A model generated the notes under the pieces. It searched no databases. It saw only the letters and a list, made by a program, of their open reading frames with translations, and was not told where the DNA came from. From Pseudomonas sp. UBA4194 (lineage in GTDB: Bacteria > Pseudomonadota > Gammaproteobacteria > Pseudomonadales > Pseudomonadaceae), in the NCBI RefSeq assembly GCF_002379585.1, contig NZ_DFUE01000039.1, positions 27,431 to 91,430 on the forward strand: DNA of 64,000 nucleotides, given 5' to 3'. Made by a program: the position numbers and the translations under genes. Positions 52,595 to 61,433 of the stretch are shown here, one piece after another; the first letter of the stretch is position 1; every line of letters begins with the position of its first letter.

Positions 52595-53383
52595 GTGAAA
52601 GATCCCTTTATCCGCCTTGGTCCGCTAATGGATCCGAAAAGTTATCCGCAGTGGGCGCAGAAACTTATTGAGGATTGTGCGGAAAACAAGCGGCGAGTGG
52701 TCGAGCATGAACTGTATGCGCGGATGCGCGACAATCAGTTGAGCTCCAGAACTATGCGCCATTACTTGATTGGCGGTTGGCCCGTAGTTGAACAGTTTTC
52801 ACTGTACATGGCGCAGAACCTGACCAAAACCCGCTTCGCCCGTCATCCGGGTGAAGACATGGCGCGCCGCTGGCTGATGCGCAACATCCGCGTCGAGCTT
52901 AATCACGCGGACTATTGGGTGAACTGGAGTCAGGCCCACGGCGTGAGCCTGGAAGACTTGCTGGCCCAGGATGTTCCGGCCGAGCTGCATGCCTTGAGTC
53001 ATTGGTGCTGGCAGAGCTGTGCCACGGATTCGCTGGCGGTGGCCATGGCGGCGACCAACTACGCTATCGAAGGGGCTACGGGCGAATGGTCGGCTGTGGT
53101 GTGTGCCAACGACACCTATGCCCAGGCGTTTCCCGAGCAGCACCGCAAGCGCGCGATGCGCTGGTTGAGTCTGCATGCGCAATACGACGATGAGCATCCC
53201 TGGGAAGCATTGGAGATCATCTGCACCTTGATCGGCAACGAAGCCACGGTGTTCCAGCAGGCCGAGCTGCGTAACGCCATCTGCAAGAGCTACGACTTCA
53301 TGTTCCTGTTTCTGGAGCGTTGCATGGCGCTGGAGCAGCGTGCCACCGGCCACGGCGTGGTCGAGAAGATGGCGCTGGCGTGA
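52595..53383 (+). CDS. TenA/heme-oxygenase-like protein, possible di-metal oxidase
   Basis: A 262-residue all-helical protein of the TenA/PqqC superfamily. It resembles the iron-containing redox (heme-oxygenase-like di-metal oxidase) branch: Glu101 and His104 in VELNHADYW, Glu159 in YAIEG, and His194, Asp198, His201 in LHAQYDDEH (H-x3-D-x2-H). The first-helix spacing (E-x2-H) differs from the E-x6-H known in CADD, so metal binding is inferred. The start is GTG at 52595 because GGAGG lies seven bases before it; TTG at 52589 overlaps it too closely. It follows rbdA by 46 bases and probably shares its transcript. The role is unknown. Confidence 0.82.
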   Translation: MKDPFIRLGPLMDPKSYPQWAQKLIEDCAENKRRVVEHELYARMRDNQLSSRTMRHYLIGGWPVVEQFSLYMAQNLTKTRFARHPGEDMARRWLMRNIRVELNHADYWVNWSQAHGVSLEDLLAQDVPAELHALSHWCWQSCATDSLAVAMAATNYAIEGATGEWSAVVCANDTYAQAFPEQHRKRAMRWLSLHAQYDDEHPWEALEIICTLIGNEATVFQQAELRNAICKSYDFMFLFLERCMALEQRATGHGVVEKMALA

Positions 53384-53388
53384 TTCAC

Positions 53389-53423
53389 GGCGGTGCGCCG
53401 CTCTACAGGAGCGGCGCACCGCC
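53389..53423. repeat. Perfect REP-like hairpin between convergent genes
   Basis: GGCGGTGCGCCGCT-CTACAGG-AGCGGCGCACCGCC: 14-base perfect arms with a 7-base loop that contains the REP CTACAGG. It lies between the convergent TenA-like and yciK genes, six bases past the first stop codon, and may act as a shared transcript end. Confidence 0.8.
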
Positions 53424-53448
53424 GCCAACACCGCGCTGACTACCGCAG

Positions 53449-54192
53449 CTACTTTTGCGCGTCGAATGCTTGCCCGTTGATGCCGGTGCTATCCGGACCC
53501 ATCAGATACAGGTACACCGGCATGATGTCTTCAGGCGCCGGGTTTCGGCCCGGATCCTCGGCTGGGTAGGCCTGGGCGCGCATCGCGGTACGGGTGCCGC
53601 CAGGGTTGATGCTGTTGGAGCGAACGGCGGCCACGCCTTCGAGCTCGTCGGCCAGGGTCTGCATCAGGCCTTCGGTGGCGAACTTCGACACACCATAGGC
53701 GCCCCAGTGCGCACGGCCCTTGCGGCCCACGCTGCTGGAGGTGAACACCACTGAACCGTCCTGGGACAGTTTGAGCAGCGGCAACAGTGCGCCGGTCAGC
53801 ATGAACGTTGCGTTGACGTTGACCTGCATCACTTGCATGAACTGCTCGCCGCTCAGCTGCTCCAGCGGTGTGCGCGGGCCGATGATCGAGGCGTTGTGCA
53901 GGAGGCCATCGAGGTGGCCGAATTCGCGTTCTATCATCGCGGCCAGTTCGTGGTACTGACCTGGCAGCGCGGTTTCCAGGTCGAAGGGAATGACAGCCGG
54001 TTTTGCATGGCCGGCGGCTTCGATTTCGTCATAGAGCGCGATCAGATGGGCTTCGGTCTTGCCCAGCAGCAGCACGGTCGCGCCATGGGCCGCGTAGGTT
54101 CTGGCAGCGGCAGCACCGATGCCGCGGCCTGCGCCGGTGACTAGAATGATGCGCCCGGCCAACAGATCGGGAGGGGCTGAGTAGTCGAACAT
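53449..54192 (-). CDS. yciK: SDR-family oxidoreductase YciK
   Basis: A 247-residue cytosolic short-chain dehydrogenase. The nucleotide loop GAGRGIGAAAARTYA, catalytic Tyr-Lys in YGVSK, Ser before it in FTSSSVG and NINPGGTRTAM are present. YciK reduces unknown substrates and sits with mupP and ubiG in Pseudomonas (PA3173 position). AAGGAAC precedes the ATG. The spacer to the mupP gene holds a REP unit. Confidence 0.93.
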   Translation of the reverse strand: MFDYSAPPDLLAGRIILVTGAGRGIGAAAARTYAAHGATVLLLGKTEAHLIALYDEIEAAGHAKPAVIPFDLETALPGQYHELAAMIEREFGHLDGLLHNASIIGPRTPLEQLSGEQFMQVMQVNVNATFMLTGALLPLLKLSQDGSVVFTSSSVGRKGRAHWGAYGVSKFATEGLMQTLADELEGVAAVRSNSINPGGTRTAMRAQAYPAEDPGRNPAPEDIMPVYLYLMGPDSTGINGQAFDAQK

Positions 54193-54250
54193 CGGGTTGT
54201 TCCTTTTTCAGGTGGGGCGCCAGCATGAATGCAGTCGCACGGCGACCGGG

Positions 54251-54282
54251 ACCCTGAGGGAGCGGGCTCTGCCCGCGAAAGG
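54251..54282. repeat. REP unit
   Basis: CCCTGAGGGAGCGGGCTCTG then CCCGCGAAAGGC lies between yciK and mupP. A single copy. Confidence 0.72.
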
Positions 54283-54305
54283 CGTTCGCCAACCCCCCAG
54301 TCAGA

Positions 54306-54977
54306 TCAGCATCCGCACAACGCCTGATCCAGCACCTTGCGCAGGTCCAGTGGGCGGTCCACTACCACATCGGCGCCCCAATGATTGGGGTTGTCGCTGG
54401 GGTGGATGTAGCCGTAGCGCACCGCAGCAGTCTTGGTGCCGGCGTCACGGCCCGACTCGATGTCGCGCAGGTCATCGCCCACGAACAGGACGCTGGCAGG
54501 GTCCAGGTCCAGCTTGCTGCAGGCCAGCAACAATGGCTCGGGATCGGGCTTGCTGTTCTTCACATGATCCGGGCAGATCAGCACCGCGCAGCGCTCGGCC
54601 AAGCCCAGCTGTTGCATGATCGGTTCGGCGAAGCGTACGGGCTTGTTGGTCACCACGCCCCAGATCAGGTTAGCCTTCTCGATGTCGGCGAGCAGTTCGG
54701 CCATGCCTTCGTACAGGTGGCTGTGCACGGCGCAGCCGACCTGATAGCGCTCGAGAAACTCCAGGCGCAGCGCTTCGAACTCCGGCGCGTCGGGCGACAG
54801 GGCGAAAGCCGCGGAGACCATCGCCCGCGCGCCACCGGAAATCACGTCGTGAATCAGCTTGCCGTCCACCGCTGGCAAGCCGCGCTCGGCCAGCATCGCC
54901 TGACAGATGGCGATGAAGTCGGGCGAGGTGTCCAGCAAGGTGCCGTCCATGTCGAAGAGTACGGCTCGAAGGCGCAT
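54306..54977 (-). CDS. mupP: N-acetylmuramic acid 6-phosphate phosphatase MupP
   Basis: A 223-residue cytosolic HAD-superfamily (IA) phosphatase: FDMDGTLLD at the N terminus (Asp9, Asp11), TNKPVRF, KPDPEPL and VGDDLRDIESG. Gene order yciK-mupP-ubiG-mtaD marks it as MupP, which removes phosphate from MurNAc-6P in the Pseudomonas peptidoglycan recycling route that ends in UDP-MurNAc and bypasses de novo synthesis (an important step for intrinsic fosfomycin tolerance). GAGGAA precedes the ATG. It starts two bases after the ubiG stop, so they are cotranscribed. A phosphoglycolate phosphatase label would be the generic alternative. Confidence 0.9.
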   Translation of the reverse strand: MRLRAVLFDMDGTLLDTSPDFIAICQAMLAERGLPAVDGKLIHDVISGGARAMVSAAFALSPDAPEFEALRLEFLERYQVGCAVHSHLYEGMAELLADIEKANLIWGVVTNKPVRFAEPIMQQLGLAERCAVLICPDHVKNSKPDPEPLLLACSKLDLDPASVLFVGDDLRDIESGRDAGTKTAAVRYGYIHPSDNPNHWGADVVVDRPLDLRKVLDQALCGC

Positions 54978-54979
54978 GT

Positions 54980-55678
54980 TTATTCCTCGCGCAGGGTCTG
55001 GATCATGTAGTTGACGTCGACGTCCGAGGCCAGCTTGTAGTGCTTGGTCAGGGGGTTGTAGGTCAGGCCGATGATATCCTTGACCGTCAGCCCAGCCTCA
55101 CGGCTCCAGGCGCCCAGCTCGGAAGGGCGGATGAATTTCTTGAAGTCGTGGGTGCCGCGTGGCAGCAGCTTCATGATGTACTCGGCGCCGATGATGGCGA
55201 ACAGGTAGGCCTTGGGGTTGCGGTTGATGGTGGAGAAAAACACCTGGCCGCCGGGCTTGACCATGCGAAAGCAGGCGCGGATCACCGAAGAAGGATCGGG
55301 CACGTGCTCGAGCATTTCCAGGCAGGTCACCACGTCGAATTGCTCCGGGCATTCCTCGGCCAGGGCCTCGGCAGTGGTCTGGCGGTACTCCACCTGGACC
55401 CCGGATTCCAACTGGTGCAATTGAGCGACCGCCAGTGGCGCTTCACCCATGTCGATGCCGGTCACGGTGGCGCCGCGCAAGGCCATGGCCTCGCTGAGGA
55501 TGCCGCCCCCACAGCCCACGTCCAGCACCTTCTTGCCGGCCAGCTTGACGCGCTCGTCGATCCAGTTGACGCGTAGCGGGTTGATGTCGTGCAGCGGCTT
55601 GAACTCGCTGTTGCGGTCCCACCAGCGGTGAGCCAGGGCTTCGAATTTGGCGATTTCGGCGTGATCGACGTTGCTCAT
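54980..55678 (-). CDS. ubiG: Bifunctional ubiquinone O-methyltransferase UbiG
   Basis: A 232-residue SAM-dependent methyltransferase that does both O-methylations in ubiquinone synthesis. Motif I VLDVGCGGGILSEAMAL, the following VTGIDMGEAPL (acidic ribose-binding), CLEMLEHVPDP and a C-terminal RPSELGAWSREAGL are standard. It lies immediately upstream of mupP and downstream of mtaD, with GAGGACA before the ATG. Confidence 0.97.
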   Translation of the reverse strand: MSNVDHAEIAKFEALAHRWWDRNSEFKPLHDINPLRVNWIDERVKLAGKKVLDVGCGGGILSEAMALRGATVTGIDMGEAPLAVAQLHQLESGVQVEYRQTTAEALAEECPEQFDVVTCLEMLEHVPDPSSVIRACFRMVKPGGQVFFSTINRNPKAYLFAIIGAEYIMKLLPRGTHDFKKFIRPSELGAWSREAGLTVKDIIGLTYNPLTKHYKLASDVDVNYMIQTLREE

Positions 55679-55736
55679 TGGGTGTCCTCTAAACGGTTTG
55701 ATTCTTCAGATCGTGGGTGGGGCGAGCGGCGCTCGA

Positions 55737-57065
55737 TCATTCAGCGGCCCCGATGCGCTCACCCCAGGCGATGGCGGTGGCGCGCAGTTGCTGTTCATTC
55801 AGGCGCGTCAGGCGCCGCTCGTCCAACAGGTGTTTGCCGGCGACCCAGACATGCTGCACGCAGTCTCGACCGCAGGTGTAGATCAATTGCGATACCGGGT
55901 CGTAGACCGGTTGCTGGGCCAGCTGGGACAGGTCGAAGGCGACGATGTCCGCCGCCTTGCCCACTTCCAGCGAGCCGATATGCTGTTCCAGGCCCAGCGC
56001 GCGGGCGCCGTTGAGCGTCGCCATGCGCAGGGCCCGATGGGCGTCCAGCGCGCTCGCCGAGCCAGCCACCGCCTTGGCCAGCAGCGCGGCCGTGCGGGTT
56101 TCGCCGAGCAGGTCGAGATCGTTGTTGCTGGCTGCGCCATCGGTGCCGATGGCCACGTTCACGCCCGCCTGCCAGAGCTTCTCGACCGGGCAGAAGCCGC
56201 TGGCCAGCTTGAGGTTCGATTCGGGACAGTGCACCACGCTGGTATTGCTCTCTACCAGCAGCGCCAGGTCCTCATCGTTCACCTGGGTCATGTGCACGGC
56301 CTGAAACCGCGGTCCCAGCAGGCCCAGTCGGGCGAGGCGGGCGAGGGGGCGTTCGTGGTTCTGGTCCAGCGCATCCTGGACTTCGCTGGCCGATTCGTGG
56401 ACATGCATATGAATGGCGGCGTCCAGTTCGTCGGCCAGTACCCGGACCTTTTCCAGGTTGTCGTCGCTCACGCTATAGGGCGCGTGGGGCCCGAAAGCGA
56501 TGCTGATGCGCGGGTGGTGCTTGAGATCATTGAACAGCTCGACGCCCTTGTGCAGGGCTTCGTCGGCGGTGCGTGCCCCGGGAATGGGGAAGTCCAGCAC
56601 GGCAATGGTGATCTGCGCGCGGATACCGCTGTCATGGACCCGGCTGGCCGCCGTGGCGGGAAAGAAATACATATCCGAAAAGCAGCTGATGCCGCCTTTC
56701 AACTGCTCGGCGATTGCCAGGTCGGTGCCGTCGCGCACGAAGTCTTCGTTGACCCAGCGCGCCTCGGCGGGCCAGATATGCTTTTGCAGCCAGGTCATCA
56801 GCGGCAGGTCGTCGGCCAGGCCGCGAAACAGCGTCATGGCGGCATGGCCGTGAGCATTGACCAGCCCCGGCGCCAGCAGGCTACCCGGCAGCTCACGGGT
56901 TTCCAGCGCTGTCAGGCGCAGCGCCGCTTGCCGAGGGCCGATGAACACGATGCGACCGTCGCGGATGCCCAGGCCATGCTCTTTGAGCACCACACCGGCC
57001 GGCTCCACTGGCACCAGCCAGGTCGGCAGCAACAGCAGGTCCAGTGGAGTGTCGGCGTTGGGCAT
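55737..57065 (-). CDS. mtaD: 5-methylthioadenosine/S-adenosylhomocysteine deaminase (TRZ/ATZ family)
   Basis: A 442-residue zinc amidohydrolase: metal motif GLVNAHGHAAM (HxH), His in HMHVHESASE, His and Asp in the C-terminal half (HMTQVN, AIGTDGAASNNDLDLL). In Pseudomonas the enzyme (PA3170) deaminates methylthioadenosine to methylthioinosine, the first step of a non-canonical methionine salvage. mtnA, which acts later in that route, is divergent 106 bases away. First gene of mtaD-ubiG-mupP on the minus strand. Confidence 0.93.
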   Translation of the reverse strand: MPNADTPLDLLLLPTWLVPVEPAGVVLKEHGLGIRDGRIVFIGPRQAALRLTALETRELPGSLLAPGLVNAHGHAAMTLFRGLADDLPLMTWLQKHIWPAEARWVNEDFVRDGTDLAIAEQLKGGISCFSDMYFFPATAASRVHDSGIRAQITIAVLDFPIPGARTADEALHKGVELFNDLKHHPRISIAFGPHAPYSVSDDNLEKVRVLADELDAAIHMHVHESASEVQDALDQNHERPLARLARLGLLGPRFQAVHMTQVNDEDLALLVESNTSVVHCPESNLKLASGFCPVEKLWQAGVNVAIGTDGAASNNDLDLLGETRTAALLAKAVAGSASALDAHRALRMATLNGARALGLEQHIGSLEVGKAADIVAFDLSQLAQQPVYDPVSQLIYTCGRDCVQHVWVAGKHLLDERRLTRLNEQQLRATAIAWGERIGAAE

Positions 57066-57131
57066 GGCGGAGTCCGGTGCAGATGAACGATGATGGCGAA
57101 GTATACCCGAGCGTCTTCACCGGGGGCTCGC

Positions 57132-57137
57132 TATAAT
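57132..57137 (+). promoter_or_regulatory. Candidate -10 box for mtnA
   Basis: A perfect TATAAT, 35 bases before the mtnA ATG, in the 106-base divergent gap with mtaD. No good -35 is visible; the mtaD promoter must share this short gap. Confidence 0.5.
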
Positions 57138-57171
57138 CGACCGCTTTTGATGTCTGAGTATGGGGTGAGGC

Positions 57172-58248
57172 ATGCGCGATCGACTGTTGGCTGCCGAAAG
57201 AGTGAAAGCCATCGATTGGCGCGATGGCGCTTTGTATCTGTTGGATCAGCGCGCACTGCCGGCGCAGGAAGTCTGGCTGTCCTTCGTCGATGCTGCCGGC
57301 GTGGCCAGCGCCATCCGTTCGATGGTGGTGCGGGGTGCCCCGGCCATCGGCATCTGTGCCGCCTACGCTGTGGTGCTGGCCGCCCGCTTGCGGGTGGTCG
57401 CTGGCGGCGACTGGCGCAGCGCGTTGGACGAAGACTTCAAGCTGCTGGCCGCCTCCCGGCCTACCGCGATCAACCTGTTCTGGGCCTTGGGTCGGATGCG
57501 TGAGCGTCTGACCCGGCTGCGTCCGACCGACGACCTGCTCACCGTGCTGGAAGCCGAAGCACTCGCCATCCACGAGAGCGACCGTGAAGCCAACCTGACC
57601 ATGGCCCAACTGGGTGTCGACCTGATCCGTCGGCATCAGGGCAATCTGCAGACCGTACTCACCCATTGCAACACCGGCGCGCTGGCTACGGGCGGTTTCG
57701 GCACGGCGCTGGGCGTGATTCGCGGCGCATTCCTGGAGGGCATGGTCGAGCGCGTCTACGTCGATGAAACCCGGCCCTGGCTGCAGGGCTCGCGATTGAC
57801 CGCGTGGGAACTGGCCAACGAAGGCATTCCAGTGACCGTGAACGCCGATTCCGCGGCGGCCCACCTGATGAAGACCAAGGGCATCACCTGGGTCATCGTC
57901 GGCGCCGATCGCATCACGGCCAATGGCGATGTGGCAAACAAGATCGGCACCTATCAACTGGCGGTGTGCGCCATGCACCACGGGGTACGCTTCATGGTGG
58001 TGGCGCCCAGTTCGACCATCGACATGAATCTGGCCAGCGGCGAGGACATTCCCATCGAGGAACGCGACGGCCGGGAACTGCTGGAAATCGGCGGCCAGCG
58101 CATCGGTGCCAATGTCGATGCCTTCAATGCCGTGTTCGATGTGACACCGGCCGATCTCATCGATGTGATCGTGACCGAGAAGGGCATCGTCGAGCGCCCG
58201 GACACTGCCAAGATGGCTCAACTGATGTGCCGCAAGCGCCTTCACTGA
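57172..58248 (+). CDS. mtnA: S-methyl-5-thioribose-1-phosphate isomerase
   Basis: A 358-residue cytosolic eIF2B-like fold enzyme that turns 5-methylthioribose-1-phosphate into the ribulose isomer in methionine salvage. The family motifs are RGAPAIG near the N terminus, LTHCNTGALATGGFGTALG (catalytic Cys) and GADRITANGDVANKIGTY (catalytic Asp). ATG at 57172 follows GGGGTGAGG. The gene faces mtaD. Confidence 0.96.
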   Translation: MRDRLLAAERVKAIDWRDGALYLLDQRALPAQEVWLSFVDAAGVASAIRSMVVRGAPAIGICAAYAVVLAARLRVVAGGDWRSALDEDFKLLAASRPTAINLFWALGRMRERLTRLRPTDDLLTVLEAEALAIHESDREANLTMAQLGVDLIRRHQGNLQTVLTHCNTGALATGGFGTALGVIRGAFLEGMVERVYVDETRPWLQGSRLTAWELANEGIPVTVNADSAAAHLMKTKGITWVIVGADRITANGDVANKIGTYQLAVCAMHHGVRFMVVAPSSTIDMNLASGEDIPIEERDGRELLEIGGQRIGANVDAFNAVFDVTPADLIDVIVTEKGIVERPDTAKMAQLMCRKRLH

Positions 58249-58426
58249 GCCGCCACGCCACCTCACCTGGCCGATCAGGTCGATCTGGCGGCCGGTCTGG
58301 ACAAAAAACGCACATCTTTTCACTGCCGATTTGTGCTCCAAGCCCCTAAGAGCCACCTTGCAGGGCGATCCTGCTCAGATTAATGGTCCTGCCAGGGTTT
58401 TAGGGGATAGGTCCCTGACGGCGATT

Positions 58427-58603
58427 GTGGTAACATCCGGCGGTTTTCGGGGCTGCATTGCGGTGCTGCCCTGACGCCGCTGATCCATGGCATAACTCGT
58501 TGATTTGTCGTAAGTCGCTGCTGGCACCTGGCCACGGCGGCGAGCTTCGTTCGTCCCGCAGGGGCGCGGCGGAGTTTCACCAGAAAAAGGAATCAGGCTT
58601 CTC
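58427..58603 (+). promoter_or_regulatory. gyrA promoter and structured leader
   Basis: An extended -10 TGGTAACAT lies at 58428-58436. The following 165 bases before gyrA are rich in short inverted segments (for example GCCGCTG/CGGCGGC runs). I recall a conserved Pseudomonas gyrA-leader RNA motif in Rfam; this position fits, but I cannot align it here. The upstream part of the 355-base gap (58249-58426) holds no gene or strong signal. Confidence 0.4.
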
Positions 58604-61405
58604 ATGGGCGAACTGGCCAAAGAAATCCTCCCGGTCAATATCGAAGACGAGCTGAGACAGTCCTACCTCGACTACGCAATGAGCGTAATCGTCGGTCGTG
58701 CACTGCCTGATGCGCGTGATGGCTTGAAGCCCGTGCATCGCCGCGTTCTGTTTGCGATGAGTGAACTGGGCAACGATTGGAACAAGCCTTACAAGAAATC
58801 CGCCCGTGTGGTCGGTGACGTCATCGGTAAGTATCACCCCCACGGTGACACGGCCGTCTACGACACCATCGTACGGATGGCGCAGCCATTCTCGCTGCGC
58901 TACCTGCTGGTCGACGGCCAGGGCAACTTCGGTTCGGTGGACGGTGACAACGCCGCGGCCATGCGATACACCGAAGTGCGCATGACCAAGCTGGCGCACG
59001 AGCTGCTGGCCGACCTGCACAAGGAAACCGTCGACTGGGTGCCCAACTACGACGGCACCGAGCTGATCCCCGCGGTCATGCCGACCAAGATCCCCAACCT
59101 GCTGGTCAACGGCTCCAGCGGCATTGCCGTGGGCATGGCCACCAACATTCCGCCACACAACCTGGGCGAAGTGCTGGACGGCTGCCTGGCCGTGATCGAC
59201 AACCCGGACGTCACCATCGATGAGCTGATGCAGTTCATCCCTGGCCCGGACTTCCCGACCGCCGCCATCATCAACGGCCGCCAGGGCATCATCGAGGCTT
59301 ACCGCACCGGCCGCGGCCGCATCTACATGCGTGCCCGCTCCCACGTCGAAGACATCGACAAGGTCGGTGGTCGCCAGCAGATCGTGGTCACCGAACTGCC
59401 GTACCAGTTGAACAAGGCGCGCCTGATCGAGAAGATCGCCGAGCTGGTCAAAGAGAAGAAGCTGGAAGGTATCTCCGAACTGCGCGACGAATCCGACAAG
59501 GACGGCATGCGCATCGTCATCGAACTGCGCCGCGGTGAAGTGCCGGAGGTGATTCTCAACAACCTCTACGCGCAAACCCAGCTGCAGGCCGTGTTCGGCA
59601 TCAACATCGTCGCGCTGATCGACAACCGCCCGCGCATCCTCAACCTCAAGGATCTGCTCGAAGCCTTCGTTCGCCACCGTCGCGAAGTGGTCACTCGGCG
59701 TACCGTGTTCGAGTTGCGCAAGGCCCGCGAGCGCGGCCATATCCTTGAGGGCCAGGCCGTTGCCCTGTCCAACATCGATCCGGTCATCGCCCTGATCAAG
59801 GCCTCGCCGACACCGTCGGAAGCCAAGGAAGCTCTGATCAGCACCCCGTGGGAATCCAGTGCCGTGGTGGCCATGGTCGAGCGCGCCGGCGCCGAATCGT
59901 CGCGCCCCGAGAACCTGGACCCGCAATACGGTCTGCGCGACGGCAAGTATTTCCTCTCGCCGGAACAGGCCCAGGCGATCCTCGAGTTGCGTCTGCACCG
60001 CCTGACGGGTCTGGAGCATGAGAAGCTTCTGGCCGAGTACCAGGAGATTCTCAACCAGATCGGCGAGCTGATCCGCATCCTCAACAGCGCCGAGCGCCTG
60101 ATGGAAGTGATCCGCGAAGAGCTCGAGCTGATCCGCGCCGAATACGGCGACGTGCGTCGCACCGAGATCCTCGATTCGCGCCTCGACCTGACCCTGGGTG
60201 ACATGATCCCGGAAGAAGAACGCGTGGTGACCATCTCCCACAGCGGTTACGCCAAGACCCAACCCCTGTCCTCCTACCAGGCCCAGCGCCGTGGCGGCAA
60301 GGGCAAGTCGGCCACCGGAGTCAAGGACGAGGACTACATCTCGCACCTGCTGGTCGCCAACAGTCACGCCACCCTGCTGCTGTTCTCCAGCAAGGGCAAG
60401 GTGTACTGGCTCAAGACCTACGAAATTCCCGAAGCGTCACGCGCCGCCCGTGGTCGGCCGCTGGTCAACCTGCTGCCGTTGGACGATGGCGAGTACATCA
60501 CCACCATGCTGCAGATCGACCTGGAAGCCTTGCAGGCCAGTGCCGGTGCCGACGAAGATCTGGACGACGCCGATGACGCCGTGCTCGAAGGCGAGATCGT
60601 CGAGCCGGAGGAGGTCGTCGAGGCCGCCGAAAGCGAAGACGGCGACACCGCCGAACTGGTGGCAGAGCCTACCGGCGCCTACATTTTCATGGCGACCGCC
60701 TTCGGTACGGTCAAGAAAACACCGTTGGCCCAGTTCGCTCGCCCACGCTCCAGTGGGCTGATCGCACTGAAGCTCAAGGAAGGCGACACCCTGATCGCTG
60801 CGGCCATCACCGACGGCGCCAAGGAAGTCATGCTGTTCTCCGACGCCGGCAAGGTGATTCGCTTCGCCGAGAGCGTCGTGCGCCAGATGGGCCGCGGCGC
60901 CCGTGGTATCCGCGGCATGCGCCTGGGCAAGGGCCAGCAGTTGATCTCCATGCTGATCCCGGAGTCCGGCGCGCAGATCCTCACCGCTTCGGAGCGCGGC
61001 TTCGGCAAGCGCACACCGCTGAGCAAGTTCCCACGTCGCGGCCGTGGCGGTCAGGGCGTGATCGCCATGGTCACCAAGGAGCGCAACGGCAAGCTGATCG
61101 GCGCGATCCAGTCCCAGGAAGGCGAAGAGATCATGCTGATCTCCGACCAGGGCACTCTGGTACGCACCCGCGTCGGCGAAGTCTCCAGCCTGGGCCGAAA
61201 TACCCAGGGCGTGACCTTGATCAAGCTGATCACCGACGAGAAGCTGGTAGGCCTGGAGCGTGTTCAGGAGCCTTCGGAAGTCGAGGGTGATGAGCTGGAA
61301 GAGGGCGTGATCGACGAGGCGGTCGAGGGTGTCGAGGCCGTCGACCCAGAGGTGGGCGAGGGTGATGCCCAGGCCGATGCTGTGGATGATGCGCCTGAAG
61401 AGTAA
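58604..61405 (+). CDS. gyrA: DNA gyrase subunit A
   Basis: A 933-residue topoisomerase II subunit that breaks and rejoins DNA during negative supercoiling. The catalytic Tyr122 is in AMRYTEVRM, and the quinolone-resistance region keeps the susceptible residues of P. aeruginosa (Thr83 in HGDTAVYD, Asp87). The GyrA box QRRGGKG is present in the C-terminal beta-pinwheel, with a long acidic stretch between (residues about 640-685, many Glu/Asp) and an acidic tail. It starts MGELAKEILPVNIE, with AAAAAGGA upstream, and leads the gyrA-serC-pheA-hisC run. Confidence 0.98.
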   Translation: MGELAKEILPVNIEDELRQSYLDYAMSVIVGRALPDARDGLKPVHRRVLFAMSELGNDWNKPYKKSARVVGDVIGKYHPHGDTAVYDTIVRMAQPFSLRYLLVDGQGNFGSVDGDNAAAMRYTEVRMTKLAHELLADLHKETVDWVPNYDGTELIPAVMPTKIPNLLVNGSSGIAVGMATNIPPHNLGEVLDGCLAVIDNPDVTIDELMQFIPGPDFPTAAIINGRQGIIEAYRTGRGRIYMRARSHVEDIDKVGGRQQIVVTELPYQLNKARLIEKIAELVKEKKLEGISELRDESDKDGMRIVIELRRGEVPEVILNNLYAQTQLQAVFGINIVALIDNRPRILNLKDLLEAFVRHRREVVTRRTVFELRKARERGHILEGQAVALSNIDPVIALIKASPTPSEAKEALISTPWESSAVVAMVERAGAESSRPENLDPQYGLRDGKYFLSPEQAQAILELRLHRLTGLEHEKLLAEYQEILNQIGELIRILNSAERLMEVIREELELIRAEYGDVRRTEILDSRLDLTLGDMIPEEERVVTISHSGYAKTQPLSSYQAQRRGGKGKSATGVKDEDYISHLLVANSHATLLLFSSKGKVYWLKTYEIPEASRAARGRPLVNLLPLDDGEYITTMLQIDLEALQASAGADEDLDDADDAVLEGEIVEPEEVVEAAESEDGDTAELVAEPTGAYIFMATAFGTVKKTPLAQFARPRSSGLIALKLKEGDTLIAAAITDGAKEVMLFSDAGKVIRFAESVVRQMGRGARGIRGMRLGKGQQLISMLIPESGAQILTASERGFGKRTPLSKFPRRGRGGQGVIAMVTKERNGKLIGAIQSQEGEEIMLISDQGTLVRTRVGEVSSLGRNTQGVTLIKLITDEKLVGLERVQEPSEVEGDELEEGVIDEAVEGVEAVDPEVGEGDAQADAVDDAPEE

Positions 61406-61433
61406 TCTGTAGGGCAGGCATATCGGCGGCGCA

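Noticed and set aside
58577..60367. 596-codon minus-strand open frame opposite gyrA.
   Set aside because: gyrA is certain; this is the expected antisense shadow.
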